The notes under the pieces: model-generated
The model's input: only the letters and a program-made list of their open reading frames with translations
What the model was told of the DNA's origin: nothing
Databases searched by the model: none
Shown here: positions 47,585 through 56,416 of the stretch, piece by piece
How the letters are laid out: the number at the start of each line of letters is the position of its first letter
Position numbering within the stretch: position 1 is the first letter of the stretch
Translations under genes and position numbers: made by a program
Origin: Mesorhizobium sp. B2-8-5
Lineage (GTDB): Bacteria; Pseudomonadota; Alphaproteobacteria; Rhizobiales; Rhizobiaceae
Direction: 5' to 3'
DNA length: 64,000 nucleotides
Assembly (NCBI RefSeq): GCF_006440675.2
Contig: NZ_CP083951.1
Location: 1,054,001-1,118,000 of the forward strand

Positions 47585-49048
47585 ATGGTCAAGACGCCGA
47601 AGATGCGACATTCGAAGACCCGGCGCGAGCCGGTGACCATCGAACTCGAGCCCGGCGCCGTCTCGCGAATCACCGACGAGGATGCCGCCAAGGCCGAGGC
47701 CGAGGCCGCGCAGACCGACGAGGCGAAGGCGCAAGAGGCCGCCGCCGCTTCGCAGCCGGAGGCGCCGGAAGAGCCGATCCATGCCGAGCAGGCCGATATC
47801 GAGCCGTGGGAGCATAGCGACGCCGCGCAGGCGGCGGCCGACAGGCCCGAGGCCGGCAAGGACGAGCCGGAGGCGCCGTACCCCGGCGGTTCCGATGCGT
47901 CGAAGAGCCAGTCCAAGGGCTTCGAGTATAATTTTGAGGACGCCTCCGCGCCCGGCGCCGGCGCATCCACAGAGAAGCCAAGCGAGACACGGAGCGAGGA
48001 TCGCGTGCCGCAGCCTTCGCGCAAAACCGGCGTCAACGCCATCGCCGCGGGCGTCATCGGCGGCGTGATCGCGCTTGCCGGCGCCGGCCTGCTGCAGGCG
48101 GTCGGCATGCTTGGCGCGCCAGGCTCGGGCGGCGGATCCCTCGATGGCGTCAATGGCGAGATCGCTTCGCTGAAGAGCGAGATCGCGGCGCTGAAGGAAA
48201 GCGGCGACACGGGTGCGTCGGCCAAGGTCGACGGCCTTTCGTCGGCGCTCGACCAGGTCAAGGCCGATGTAGCGACGCTGAAATCCTCGGCCGGACAGAG
48301 CGGCGACGGCGCCGCGCTCAAGGCGCTCGGCGACAAGGTCGGCCAGATCGAGACGGCTGTCGCCGGCCTGCAGAAGAACGGCAGCGTGGCGCCCGTCGAT
48401 CTCGGGCCGCTCAACGAGAAGATCGCCGGGCTCGACGCGCTGGTGAAATCGACCGGCGACGCGGCCAAGGCCGAGGACGGCCGGGTCGCGGCGCTGGAAC
48501 AGTCCGTGTCGCAGCTTTCCGGCAAGGTCGAGGCGCAGGCCTCGCAGCCCAAGATCGCGCTGGCGATCGCGGCCTCGGCGCTGAAGTCGGCGCTCGATCG
48601 CGGCGCGCCATTCGCGACCGAGCTCGATACGTTCGCGGCGATCGCGCCGGATGCGCCGGAGCTCGCGGCGCTGCGCTCCTATGCCGAAAAGGGCGTGCCG
48701 ACCCGCGCCACCATCGCTTCGGAGGCCGATGCGGCCGCCAATGCCATGGTCGAGGCGGCGACACCGGTCGACCAGAATGCCGGCTTCTTCCAGAGCCTGG
48801 TGTCGAGCGCGGAATCGCTGGTCAAGGTACGGCCGGTGGGGACTATCGAAGGCAAGGGCGCGCCGGAAACCGTGGCCCGCATGGAAGTGGCGGTCAACCA
48901 GGGCGACTACGCCAAGGCGCTCGGCGAATACGATACGCTGCCCGACGCGGCGAAAGCGGCCGGCGCCGATTTTGCTGGCAAACTGAAGGCGCGGCTGGAC
49001 GTCGAAAAGCAGCTCGAAGCGCTGATTGCCGGCGCGACGAAGACGTGA
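47585..49048 (+). CDS. Mic60/mitofilin-like inner-membrane protein
   Basis: 487 residues. An N-terminal acidic Ala/Glu-rich region (residues 1-150, cytoplasmic) precedes one transmembrane segment (VNAIAAGVIGGVIALAGAGLLQAVGML). A long coiled-coil follows, with repeated LKSEIAALKES-type heptads and the spaced motifs LSSALDQVKADVATLKSS and LEQSVSQLSGKVEAQ. The C-terminal helical domain holds MEVAVNQGDYAKALGEYDTLPDAAK, the mitofilin signature. Alphaproteobacterial Mic60 homologues sit beside hemY and shape inner-membrane folds. Located between hemD and hemY as expected. Confidence 0.88.
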   Translation: MVKTPKMRHSKTRREPVTIELEPGAVSRITDEDAAKAEAEAAQTDEAKAQEAAAASQPEAPEEPIHAEQADIEPWEHSDAAQAAADRPEAGKDEPEAPYPGGSDASKSQSKGFEYNFEDASAPGAGASTEKPSETRSEDRVPQPSRKTGVNAIAAGVIGGVIALAGAGLLQAVGMLGAPGSGGGSLDGVNGEIASLKSEIAALKESGDTGASAKVDGLSSALDQVKADVATLKSSAGQSGDGAALKALGDKVGQIETAVAGLQKNGSVAPVDLGPLNEKIAGLDALVKSTGDAAKAEDGRVAALEQSVSQLSGKVEAQASQPKIALAIAASALKSALDRGAPFATELDTFAAIAPDAPELAALRSYAEKGVPTRATIASEADAAANAMVEAATPVDQNAGFFQSLVSSAESLVKVRPVGTIEGKGAPETVARMEVAVNQGDYAKALGEYDTLPDAAKAAGADFAGKLKARLDVEKQLEALIAGATKT

Positions 49049-49058
49049 GGACGACAAG

Positions 49059-50627
49059 ATGATCCGCCTCCTCGTCTTCCTCGCCGTCGTCTTCGCGCTG
49101 GGACTGGGCTTCGCCTGGCTGGCCGACCGCCCGGGCGACATGATCGTTACCTTCAACGGCTACCAGTACCAGATCACGCTGATGGTGGCGGCGGTGGCGA
49201 TCGTCGCCGTGGTCGCCGCGGTGATGATCGTCTGGTGGCTGATCAAGTCGCTGTGGAACAGCCCCTACACGATCTCGCGCTATTTCCGGGTGCGCCGCCG
49301 CGACCGCGGCTACCAGGCGCTGTCGACGGGCATGATCGCCGCCGGCGCCGGCGACGGCGCGCTGGCGCGCAAGAAGACCAAGGAGGCGGTGAAGCTGATC
49401 AACTCGGATCAGGAGCCGCTGATCAATCTGCTCGACGCCCAGGCCTCGCTGCTCGAAGGCGACCATAAAGGCGCGCGGGAAAAGTTCGAGCGCATGCTCG
49501 ACGATCCCGAGATGCGGCTGCTCGGCCTGCGCGGGCTCTATCTCGAGGCCGAGCGCCTCGGCGACCGCAATGCCGCGCGCCACTATGCTGGCCGTGCGGC
49601 GGCGGTTGCGCCGCAGCTTGCCTGGGCGGCGGAATCGACGCTCGAGGAGCTGACCGAACGCGGCGACTGGGACGGCGCGCTGAAGCTGGTCGAGGCGCAG
49701 AAATCGACAAGGCAGATCGAGCGCGACGCGGCCAACCGCCGCCGCGCCGTGCTGCTCACCGCCAAGGCGCAGGCGCTGGTCGACAGCGACCCGAACGCGG
49801 CCCGCACCGCGGCGCTCGAAGCCAACAAGCTGGCGCCGGATTTCGCGCCGGCGGCAGTGATCGCCGCCGATCTGGTTATCCGGCAAAACGACGTGCGCAA
49901 GGGCTCCAAGATACTGGAGGCCGCGTGGAAGGCTGAGCCGCATCCGGATATCGCCGAGCTCTACACCCATGCCAGGCCGGGCGATGCCGTGCTCGACCGC
50001 CTCAACCGGGCGAAGAAACTGCAGGAATTGAAGAAGAATCACGCCGAGTCGTCCATGACCGTGGCGCGGGCGGCGCTCGACGCGCAGGATTTCGCCACCG
50101 CGCGGCGCGAGGCGGAGGCCGCGATCCGCATGGATCGCCGCGAGGGCGCCTATCTGCTGCTCGCCGATATCGAGGAAGCCGAGACCGGCGACCAGGGCAA
50201 GGTGCGGCAGCTGCTGTCGAAGGCTGTGCGCGCCCCGCGCGATCCGGCCTGGGTGGCGGACGGCGTCATCTCCGAGCGCTGGGCGCCGGTGTCGCCGGTC
50301 ACCGGCAAGCTCGACGCCTTCACCTGGCGCGCGCCGATGGAACGGCTTGGCCAGCTGATCGACAGCGAGACGGACGTTGCGGTGCCGGCGATCACCGCTG
50401 CGCAGCCCGCCGCACCCGCTGAAAAGGCGATCGATATTGTTGCCGACGCGCCCGCCCAGAAGCCGGTGCCGGCGAATGGCGGCGAGAGGGACGCGGCCGT
50501 TGCGGAAGCCGTCAGCGAAGCTGAAACCACCGGACGGGGTTCGGAATTACCGCCTTTGCCGGACGATCCGGGTGTCGCGCCGGAAGAAGAAGCGGATAAA
50601 TCGCCGCGCCGGTTTCGTTTGTTCTGA
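49059..50627 (+). CDS. hemY: HemY family TPR membrane protein
   Basis: 522 residues. Two N-terminal transmembrane segments (MIRLLVFLAVVFALGLGFA and LMVAAVAIVAVVAAVMIVWWL) are followed by a TPR-like helical array with NSPYTISRYFRVRRRDRGYQALSTGMIAAGAGD, the PF07219 HemY_N signature. A Pro/Ala/Glu-rich tail ends in RRFRLF. Function is unsettled; association with heme synthesis comes from gene position and, in E. coli, from the hem operon. Starts ten bases after the Mic60-like gene. Confidence 0.92.
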   Translation: MIRLLVFLAVVFALGLGFAWLADRPGDMIVTFNGYQYQITLMVAAVAIVAVVAAVMIVWWLIKSLWNSPYTISRYFRVRRRDRGYQALSTGMIAAGAGDGALARKKTKEAVKLINSDQEPLINLLDAQASLLEGDHKGAREKFERMLDDPEMRLLGLRGLYLEAERLGDRNAARHYAGRAAAVAPQLAWAAESTLEELTERGDWDGALKLVEAQKSTRQIERDAANRRRAVLLTAKAQALVDSDPNAARTAALEANKLAPDFAPAAVIAADLVIRQNDVRKGSKILEAAWKAEPHPDIAELYTHARPGDAVLDRLNRAKKLQELKKNHAESSMTVARAALDAQDFATARREAEAAIRMDRREGAYLLLADIEEAETGDQGKVRQLLSKAVRAPRDPAWVADGVISERWAPVSPVTGKLDAFTWRAPMERLGQLIDSETDVAVPAITAAQPAAPAEKAIDIVADAPAQKPVPANGGERDAAVAEAVSEAETTGRGSELPPLPDDPGVAPEEEADKSPRRFRLF

Positions 50628-50660
50628 GGTCGGGTTTTGGTGGGCAGGGAAAAGGTGTCG

Positions 50661-51140
50661 ATGTTCGAGCGTGTGTTGTCCTTCCTGAGAGATCTGCCGG
50701 CTGCCGGCCATGCCAGGCCGAGCGCCGACGATCCGCGCGTCGCGGCCTCGGCGCTGCTCTACCATGTGATGAACGCCGACGGCGTGCGCCAGGACGTCGA
50801 ATGGGAGCGGTTCAAGGAGATCCTGGGCGAGACCTATTCGGTGAGCGGCGAGGAGCTCGACGCGCTGGCCGCGGCCGGCGAGCGCGCCGACAATGAGGCG
50901 ATAGACCTCTACGCCTTCACCAGCGTGCTCAAGCGCGATCTCGACGCCGAGGCGCGCAAGGCCTTCATCGGCCTGATGTGGGAAATCGTCTATGCCGACG
51001 GCGAGCTGCACGAGCTCGAGGACAACACGGTCTGGCGGGTCGCCGAGCTGATCGGCGTCGAGCGCCATGACCGCATCGAGGCGCGCCAAAAAGCGGCGGC
51101 CGAGGCGCCCGGCGCGCGGGGCAAATCGAGCGACGAATAA
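50661..51140 (+). CDS. TerB family protein
   Basis: 159 residues. Helical bundle with AASALLYHVMNADGVRQDVEWERFKEIL and a repeat-like IGLMWEIVYADGELHELEDNTVWRVAELIGV; the Asp/Glu-rich D-G-D/E loops are the TerB metal-site pattern. ATG 50661 has GGGAAAAGG upstream; GTG 50637 is in frame. Cytoplasmic. A related membrane-anchored TerB-like protein is at 27619. Likely cotranscribed with hemY. Confidence 0.88.
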   Translation: MFERVLSFLRDLPAAGHARPSADDPRVAASALLYHVMNADGVRQDVEWERFKEILGETYSVSGEELDALAAAGERADNEAIDLYAFTSVLKRDLDAEARKAFIGLMWEIVYADGELHELEDNTVWRVAELIGVERHDRIEARQKAAAEAPGARGKSSDE

Positions 51141-51158
51141 CAGGACCCTTCGCCTTCC

Positions 51159-51875
51159 ATGCCATCAAGACCGAGGCCGAGACCAAGAATCCTGATCGTG
51201 CTGCATCAGGAGAATTCGAGCCCCGGCCGCGTCGGCCACATGCTCCTGGAAGAAGGCTTCGATCTCGACATCCGCAGGCCGCCGCTCGGCGACGGGCTGC
51301 CCAGCACGCTGGACGATCATGCCGGCGCTGTGGTGTTCGGCGGGCCGATGAGCGCCAATGACGAGGACGAGTTCGTCCGCCGCGAGACCGACTGGCTGGA
51401 AATCCCGCTCAAGGAGAACCGGCCGTTCCTCGGCATATGCCTCGGCGCGCAGATGCTCGCCAACCATCTCGGCGGCAAGGTCGAGGGCCATGGCGAGGGC
51501 CTGGTCGAGATCGGCTGGTATCCGCTGAAGGCGACCGACGCCGGCAAGAAACTGCTGCACTGGCCGGAGATGGTCTACCAGTTCCACCGCGAAGGCTTTT
51601 CGCTGCCCAGGGAAGCGACGCTGCTGGCGACAGCGGAGACCTATCCCAACCAGGCTTTCCGCTATGGCGAGAATGCCTGGGGCATCCAGTTCCATGGCGA
51701 GCTGACCCGGGTGATGATGCAGCGCTGGGTGGTGCGCGGCGCGCATCGCTTCGAGCTGCCCGGCGCGCAGCCCGGCCGCGACCATCTCGGCGGCAGGCTG
51801 ATCTGGGACATGCATCTCAAGCGCTGGCTGAGCGAGTTTTTGGCGCTGATTTTTGGTAGGCCGGCCGCGGGGTAG
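51159..51875 (+). CDS. class I glutamine amidotransferase-like protein
   Basis: 238 residues. The GATase1 nucleophile is C94 in FLGICLGAQMLANHLGG, and a His appears in WGIQFHGELT, so a Cys-His-Glu triad is expected. No synthetase domain is fused, so it may hydrolyse gamma-glutamyl substrates (PuuD-like) or serve as a stand-alone amidotransferase. Follows the TerB gene by 18 bases. Confidence 0.88.
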   Translation: MPSRPRPRPRILIVLHQENSSPGRVGHMLLEEGFDLDIRRPPLGDGLPSTLDDHAGAVVFGGPMSANDEDEFVRRETDWLEIPLKENRPFLGICLGAQMLANHLGGKVEGHGEGLVEIGWYPLKATDAGKKLLHWPEMVYQFHREGFSLPREATLLATAETYPNQAFRYGENAWGIQFHGELTRVMMQRWVVRGAHRFELPGAQPGRDHLGGRLIWDMHLKRWLSEFLALIFGRPAAG

Positions 51876-51943
51876 AGCAAAACCGATTGCCCTGAACGGT
51901 CGAGCTTGACCCGAAGACGACTTACGCCTGCCGAGGCGCGCGC

Positions 51944-52942
51944 CTATCTGCTCGTTGCCTGCGAATCCCGAGCGGAAGGCAGGCTGGCCTCGAGGAAGCG
52001 GTGCCAGGCGCCGCCGAGAACCAGCGCGGTTTCGGCCTCACCGAATCCGGCCGGGAGAAGACCTTCCGACAGCTTCGCAAAATCGAGGTTCGATCTGAAC
52101 CAGGATGGCTGACCCGGAAAGCTCGCGGTCGCCTGGATCTCGCGGGTCCAGCGGCCTTCGCGCATCCAGCGCACGACGCTGTCGGGCTGGTCCTGGCAGA
52201 GATCCGAGCCGATGCCGAGATGATCCGCCCCCATGATCCCGGCCGCTTCGGCAGCCATCTTTCCGAACTGCTCCAGCGTGGTGTCCGAGCCGTTCGGGAG
52301 GTGCAGCGGATAGAGCGAAAGGCCGAGCAGCCCCTCCTTTGCGCGCAATGCCTGCAATAGGGCCCTGGAGACATTACGGTTGCTGTCGCGCAGCCAGCGC
52401 GGATTGGCGTGGCTGATGACCACCGGCCGCTCCGAGAGCGCGATCGTTTCCAGCGCGGTTCGCTCGCCCGCATGCGACAGATCGATAATCATGCCGAGCC
52501 GGTTCATCTCGGCGATGGCCTCGCGCCCCATCCGCGTCACACCGCTGTCCTCCTTCTCCATCCAGCCGCAGCCGAGCAGCGACTGGTTGTTGTAGGTGAG
52601 CTGCATGAAGCGGATGCCGAGATCGAAAAGCATCTCGATCAAGCCGATGTCGTCCTCGATCGGCATCGGGTTCTGCAGGCCAAGCAGGATCGCCGTCCGG
52701 TTCGTGGCCCGCGCCCGCTCGATGTCGCCGGCATCGCGCGCCAGAAGGATCAGGTCCTCATTGTCGCGAAGCCAAGTGCGCCAATCGACGAGGTGGCGCA
52801 CCGTCTCGCGAAAACCTTCGTGATAGCCGACCGTGGCGTGAACCGCGGTCAGCCCTCCCCGGCGCATCTCCTCGAAAATTTCGCGCGACCAGTTGCAGTA
52901 TTGCAGCCCGTCGATCAGCACTCCCGGCGCGTCGCTGGTCAT
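51944..52942 (-). CDS. M19 dipeptidase-like protein with altered metal site
   Basis: 332 residues with the M19 (renal dipeptidase) amidohydrolase fold: LGIRFMQLTYNNQS, IDLSHAGERTALETI, PVVISHANPRWLRDSNRN (two metal His retained) and MGADHLGIGSDL (Asp). The N-terminal HxD zinc pair, normally in DGHND, reads DGLQYCN here, so two ligands are missing. It may use one metal or have changed activity. ATGA overlap with the aldehyde dehydrogenase upstream means they are co-translated. Part of the divergent LysR/SABATH locus. Confidence 0.85.
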   Translation of the reverse strand: MTSDAPGVLIDGLQYCNWSREIFEEMRRGGLTAVHATVGYHEGFRETVRHLVDWRTWLRDNEDLILLARDAGDIERARATNRTAILLGLQNPMPIEDDIGLIEMLFDLGIRFMQLTYNNQSLLGCGWMEKEDSGVTRMGREAIAEMNRLGMIIDLSHAGERTALETIALSERPVVISHANPRWLRDSNRNVSRALLQALRAKEGLLGLSLYPLHLPNGSDTTLEQFGKMAAEAAGIMGADHLGIGSDLCQDQPDSVVRWMREGRWTREIQATASFPGQPSWFRSNLDFAKLSEGLLPAGFGEAETALVLGGAWHRFLEASLPSARDSQATSR

Positions 52943-54387
52943 TCGGCCACGCCCGCGTGGATGTAGGACGTCTTGACCTGCGTGTAGAACTCGACCGCGG
53001 CGCGGCCCTGCTCGCGCGGGCCGTAGCTGGAGGCGCGAACGCCGCCGAACGGCACGTGATAGTCGGTGCCGGCGGTGGCCAGGTTGACCATGACGCAGCC
53101 CGAGCGCGAGGCGTGGCGAAATTTCGTCGCGCGCGCCAGCGAGCGCGTGGCGATGCCGGCCGTCAGCCCGTAAGGCGTGTCGTTGGCCAGCAGGATCGCC
53201 TCGTCGAGATCGTCGGCGGCAATGACGCAGGTTATCGGCGCGAACATCTCCTCCTGGTTGATGCGCATGCGCGAGCGACCGTTGAGGAACACGGCCGGCG
53301 CCATGTAGTGGCCCCGATGCGCCAGGTCGAGCGCTTCGCCGCCGGTCACAAGCTCCGCTCCTTCGTTTATGCCGAGGGTCACATAGTCAAGATTGGCCGA
53401 GAGCTGCTCGGCGCTGACGACCGGCCCCATCTGGACGCCGGCCGCAAGCGCATGGCCGACCTTCAGAGCTTTGGTTTTCACCAGCAGCTTGTCGACGAAG
53501 GCGTCGTGGATCGGCCGATGGACGATCAGGCGGGATGCCGCCGTGCATTTCTGCCCGGTGCCGCCGAAGGCGCCGTTCACGGCAAGGTCGACGGCGCGGT
53601 CGAGGTCGGCATCGTCCATGATCACGAACGGATTCTTCGACCCCATTTCGAGCTGCAGCTTCACGAAGCGTGCGGCGGCCAGCGCCGCGATACCGGAACC
53701 GACGGCACCGGAGCCGGTGAAGCTCAACCCTTGTATGTCGGCTTTGGCGGCAAGTTCGCGGCCGATCGTCGATCCTGATCCCATGACCAGGCTGAACAGG
53801 CCTTTCGGGATCGCCTGCCGGCTGATGATCTCGGTCAGCGCCCAGGCGCTGGCCGGAGTGATGCTGGCCGGCTTCCAGACCACGGCATTGCCGAAGGCGA
53901 GCGCCGGCGCGATCTTCCAGGACGCGGTGGCGATGGGGAAATTCCACGGCGAAATGATCGCGACGACGCCGAGCGGTTCGCGCTCGATCAGAACGTCCAC
54001 GCCAGCCCTGACGGAATCGGCCGAGGAGCCGAGATTGCGCAAGGCTTCAGCCGCGAAATAGGTGAAGAACTGGCCGGCGCGATAGACCTCGCCGACGCCC
54101 TCGGGAAGGGTCTTGCCCTCCTCGCGCGAAAGCAGTTCGCCGAGCTCCTTCGAGCGCGCCATCAATTCGCGACCGATGGCGTCGAGAACGGCGGCTCTCG
54201 CTTCGAGCCCGGCCGCGGCCCATTCCCGTTGCGCGCTTTGCGCCGCCGCCACGGCGTCATGGACGTCGGACGGCCGCGCCTGGGCGAAGCGCCCGACGAT
54301 GTCGGTCACGTCGGAGGGATTGACGTCCTCGACCCAGTCGGCGCCGTCGCGCCATTCGCCTGCAACGAAGTTCTGACCGTTCAGCAT
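52939..54387 (-). CDS. NAD(P)-dependent aldehyde dehydrogenase
   Basis: 482 residues, standard ALDH. Segments: ISPWNFPIATASWKIAPALAFGN (coenzyme), FTGSGAVGSGI, catalytic Glu in LQLEMGSKNPF, catalytic Cys in GGTGQKCTAASR, and EEMFAPI. The GGTGQKCTAASR form is shared with alpha-ketoglutaric-semialdehyde and related dehydrogenases, which suggests an acidic or dicarboxylic semialdehyde substrate; this is only a hint. Transcribed away from the LysR gene, upstream of the M19-like gene. Confidence 0.93.
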   Translation of the reverse strand: MLNGQNFVAGEWRDGADWVEDVNPSDVTDIVGRFAQARPSDVHDAVAAAQSAQREWAAAGLEARAAVLDAIGRELMARSKELGELLSREEGKTLPEGVGEVYRAGQFFTYFAAEALRNLGSSADSVRAGVDVLIEREPLGVVAIISPWNFPIATASWKIAPALAFGNAVVWKPASITPASAWALTEIISRQAIPKGLFSLVMGSGSTIGRELAAKADIQGLSFTGSGAVGSGIAALAAARFVKLQLEMGSKNPFVIMDDADLDRAVDLAVNGAFGGTGQKCTAASRLIVHRPIHDAFVDKLLVKTKALKVGHALAAGVQMGPVVSAEQLSANLDYVTLGINEGAELVTGGEALDLAHRGHYMAPAVFLNGRSRMRINQEEMFAPITCVIAADDLDEAILLANDTPYGLTAGIATRSLARATKFRHASRSGCVMVNLATAGTDYHVPFGGVRASSYGPREQGRAAVEFYTQVKTSYIHAGVAE

Positions 54388-54487
54388 CTCGTTCGACCTA
54401 CATCAATTCGGTTGACAACGACCTAACCAATGCTGTGAACTTCAATCAAGCTCAATTTTTGGCACAAATGTTCAGGCAAGCTTAACA

Positions 54488-55396
54488 GTGACCAAAACCA
54501 TCAGCCTGACCGGCATGCGCAGCTTCGTCGCGGTCTGCGAGACCGGCGGCGTGCGCGCCGCCGCCGACCAGATCGGCCGTACCCCGTCAGCCGTGTCGAT
54601 GACCTTGAAGCAACTGGAAGACGATATCGGCGCGCCATTGTTCGAGAGCGAGCGCAAGGGCGCGCTTTCGCCGGTCGGCCGCATCGTGCTCGACGAGGCG
54701 CGCGCCATGATCGCGCATTACGACCGCGCCTGTCTGGCGATGACCAGCTATGCGGCGGACCGGCAGGGCCGCTGCGACGTTGCCAGCGTGCCTTCGGTCG
54801 CCGTGACCTTGCTGCCGCGCGCGATCGCCCAGCTTCGCGCCGAGGGCAGCCGGTTCGACATCCACGTCCGCGACAGCGATTCCAGCGCCATCGTCGACGC
54901 CGTCGAAAACGGCATGGTTGAAGTGGGCCTGTGCGTGCTCGCCACCAGGCGGCCGCAGCTCAGTTTCGAGCCGCTGTTCCACGAGCCGCTCGATTTCGTC
55001 TGCCCTGCCGATCATCCGCTGGCAAAATCCAAGCGCCCGCTGAAATGGACGCAGCTCGAGGGCGAGAGCTTCATCCGCAATGGCGCGGCCACGGCGCTGG
55101 GGCTTGCCGAGACCGAGGCGCTCGCCGCCGGCTCGAAACTCACCGCGACCAATGTGAGCTCCAACCTGGCGATGGTGGAGGCAGGGCTCGGCGTCACCAT
55201 CCTGCCCCGGCTCTGCCGCTGGAAAAGCGGCCATGACGTGCGCTTCGTTCCCCTTGCCGACCCGCGCTCGAGCCGGACCGTCGGCTGGATCGCCAAGGAA
55301 GGCCGCAACCTGCAGCCGGCGTCGCTGCGGTTCATCGAATGCATTCGCCTACAGACGCAGGCGAGCGAAGGAGAGTTCGGCTATGCGGCGGCATGA
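54488..55396 (+). CDS. LysR-family regulator of the SABATH locus
   Basis: 302 residues. Helix-turn-helix: MRSFVAVCETGGVRAAADQIGRTPSAVSMTLKQLE, giving the recognition helix SAVSMTLKQLE. The effector domain has SNLAMVEAGLGVTILPRL. Starts with GTG at 54488, 100 bases from the divergent ALDH start; that gap (with AAT-rich tracts and TTGACAACG near 54412) should hold both promoters. Its stop is 15 bases before the Ldh2-type gene, so it is likely autoregulated as first gene of the rightward operon. Confidence 0.92.
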   Translation: MTKTISLTGMRSFVAVCETGGVRAAADQIGRTPSAVSMTLKQLEDDIGAPLFESERKGALSPVGRIVLDEARAMIAHYDRACLAMTSYAADRQGRCDVASVPSVAVTLLPRAIAQLRAEGSRFDIHVRDSDSSAIVDAVENGMVEVGLCVLATRRPQLSFEPLFHEPLDFVCPADHPLAKSKRPLKWTQLEGESFIRNGAATALGLAETEALAAGSKLTATNVSSNLAMVEAGLGVTILPRLCRWKSGHDVRFVPLADPRSSRTVGWIAKEGRNLQPASLRFIECIRLQTQASEGEFGYAAA

Positions 55397-55411
55397 TTGG
55401 CGGATGACCGG

Positions 55412-56416
55412 ATGACGCGCCTGACGCAAGCCCGCATCGAGACGCTCGCCCGCACCGCGCTGCTGCGCCATGGCGCCAGCGAGGCGCAGGCCCGTGCGCT
55501 CGCCGCAGCCATCGCGGCAGCCGAACGCGACGGCCTGAAGTCGCATGGCCTGATGTACCTGCCGACCTATTGCGAGCATTTGATCTGCGGCAAGGTCCTG
55601 GGGCAGGCCGAGCCGCGCCTGACGCGTCCGGCTCCGTCGGTCGTCGCCGTCGATGCCGGCAACGGCTTTGCGCACGCGGCCATCGCCATCGGCCTGCCGC
55701 CGCTGATCGAGGCGGCGCGCTCGCAAGGCGTGGCGGCTTTGGCTATCCGCAATTCCTACAATTGCGGCGCGCTCGGCTATCACACCGAAAACATCGCCCG
55801 GGACGGCATGGTCGGTCTGGGCTTCACCAACGCGCCGGCCTCGATCGCGCCCTGGGGCGGCCGCAAGGCGGCGCTGGGCACCAACCCCTGGTCGCTGGCG
55901 GTCCCCGACGGGCACGGCGGCGCGCGCTTCGTCATCGACCAGAGCGCCAGCGTCGTCGCCAAGAGCGAGGTCATCAAGCGCGCCCGCGCCGGCGAGCCGA
56001 TCCCGCCCGGCTGGGCTTTCGACGCAAGCGGCGAGACGACCACCGACGCCGGCGAAGCGTTGAAGGGTACGATGGCGCCGGCGGGCGCCTACAAGGGCGT
56101 CGGCTCCGCCTTGCTGGTGGAGATATTTGCCGCGTGCCTGACGGGAGCCAATCCCGGGCTTGTCGCCAGCCCCTTCTCCGGCACGGCCGGAGGTCCGCCG
56201 GGAACCGGCCAGTTCTTCCTGGCGGTCTCGCCCGGAGCGACATCGGCCGGGGCATTCGCGGGGAATCTGGAAACCGTCGCCGGCGCCTTCACCGGCGATA
56301 CCAGGCTTCCGGGCACAAGGCGCTTCGGCGCGCGCGAACAGAACACCAAAGAGAGCATCGAGGTAGCGGCGGAAACGCTTGCCACCTTGGAAAAGCTCGC
56401 AGGGACCGCCGCATGA
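55412..56416 (+). CDS. Ldh2/malate-L-lactate dehydrogenase family oxidoreductase
   Basis: 334 residues. The Ldh2 fold is recognised by an N-terminal helical part (ERDGLKSHGLMYLPTY, with the SHG histidine), VDAGNGFAHAAIAIGLPPLI, RNSYNCGALGYHTENIARDGMVGLGFTNAPASIAPWGG and ALGTNPWSLAVP. Members reduce 2-oxoacids or cyclic imino acids (Delta1-pyrroline-2-carboxylate/piperideine-2-carboxylate) with NAD(P)H. Which of these applies is unknown. Start ATG 55412; stop overlaps the next gene's ATG. Confidence 0.9.
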   Translation: MTRLTQARIETLARTALLRHGASEAQARALAAAIAAAERDGLKSHGLMYLPTYCEHLICGKVLGQAEPRLTRPAPSVVAVDAGNGFAHAAIAIGLPPLIEAARSQGVAALAIRNSYNCGALGYHTENIARDGMVGLGFTNAPASIAPWGGRKAALGTNPWSLAVPDGHGGARFVIDQSASVVAKSEVIKRARAGEPIPPGWAFDASGETTTDAGEALKGTMAPAGAYKGVGSALLVEIFAACLTGANPGLVASPFSGTAGGPPGTGQFFLAVSPGATSAGAFAGNLETVAGAFTGDTRLPGTRRFGAREQNTKESIEVAAETLATLEKLAGTAA

